NCBI GenBank assembly: GCA_015143295.1
Contig: CM026571.1
Span: 9,614,501 to 9,678,500, forward strand
Reading direction: 5' to 3'
Source of the DNA: Tetracentron sinense
Taxonomy: Eukaryota; Streptophyta; Magnoliopsida; Trochodendrales; Trochodendraceae
DNA length: 64,000 bases
Below are positions 63,778 through 64,000 of the stretch, piece after piece. A program made the translations under genes and the position numbers. Numbering within the stretch: the first letter of the stretch is position 1; each line of letters starts with the position of its first letter. Below the pieces are notes generated by a model that worked only from the letters and a program-made list of their open reading frames with translations, was not told the origin of the DNA and made no database searches.

Positions 63778-64000
63778 CGTTACCAAAAAAAAAAAGTGCA
63801 CATGCGATGGGGGTTAGGGTTTTGGGAGGTCATAGCTGATTTTGAAATATCAAGTAGATACAATTTTCTAGTGAGTTACAATTCATATCTCTCTCCAAGG
63901 GCCTCAATTGTCTGTGGCAAAGCCAGAAACCCCTCTCGGGCAACCATAAAAAGGGGACATGTGGCGTTAAAAAAGGGGAGAAGTCATTTCATTTTCTCCC
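63778..64000. other. Right edge of the window
   Basis: No gene or clear element was recognised. Confidence 0.4.

Overview
The window is nuclear DNA of a flowering plant. The evidence is three recognisable plant genes (GAUT1-like, PGRL1 and SAP18) with spliceosomal GT..AG introns, plus plant-type L1 LINEs, Copia elements, Helitrons, hAT-like and Mutator-like MITEs, and long-LTR elements of a Tat/Ogre-like kind. The species cannot be read from the sequence. Very long transposon-filled introns in otherwise compact conserved genes would suit a woody early-diverging eudicot or a magnoliid, but that is only an inference.

Layout. 1-7107: first coding exon of a GAUT1-like galacturonosyltransferase (minus strand, 6957-7107). 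Its first intron runs off the left edge and is filled by an old rearranged LINE. 7108-16555: the gap between the divergent GAUT1-like and PGRL1 genes. It holds two nested word-repeat hAT MITEs, a SINE, a reduced Copia element (8654-11265), a stack of foldback MITEs and, just upstream of PGRL1, a cluster of small Helitrons that brings ten CACGTG G-boxes. 16556-37108: the whole PGRL1 gene (plus strand, 10 coding exons, 326 aa), with introns of 4.5, 4.0 and 7.7 kb swollen by a Helitron, LINE tails, SINEs, four word-repeat hAT MITEs and a decayed Copia element. 37109-40658: tail-to-tail spacer with two foldback elements. 40659-59885: the whole SAP18 gene (minus strand, 6 coding exons, 154 aa). Its 16.6 kb second intron holds a long LINE, a hAT MITE and a young 11.2 kb LTR element without recognisable gag or pol. 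59886-64000: SAP18 upstream region with another word-repeat hAT MITE and a 2.8 kb solo LTR.

The host genes are not a functional cluster. PGRL1 acts in thylakoid cyclic electron flow, SAP18 in nuclear histone deacetylase and RNA-processing complexes, and GAUT1 in Golgi pectin synthesis. All reconstructed host exons are open, in phase and flanked by GT..AG sites, so both complete genes look functional despite their load of repeats.

The most interesting pattern is a set of at least seven MITE insertions whose arms are arrays of one short self-complementary word (GGTTCGC, GAGCTTGGC, ACTCG twice, TAATACG, AGGCG, GAAATTTCG). Each is bounded by a perfect or near-perfect 8-bp target duplication and CA..TG-like ends, as expected of the hAT superfamily. 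The word differs from family to family while the architecture stays the same.
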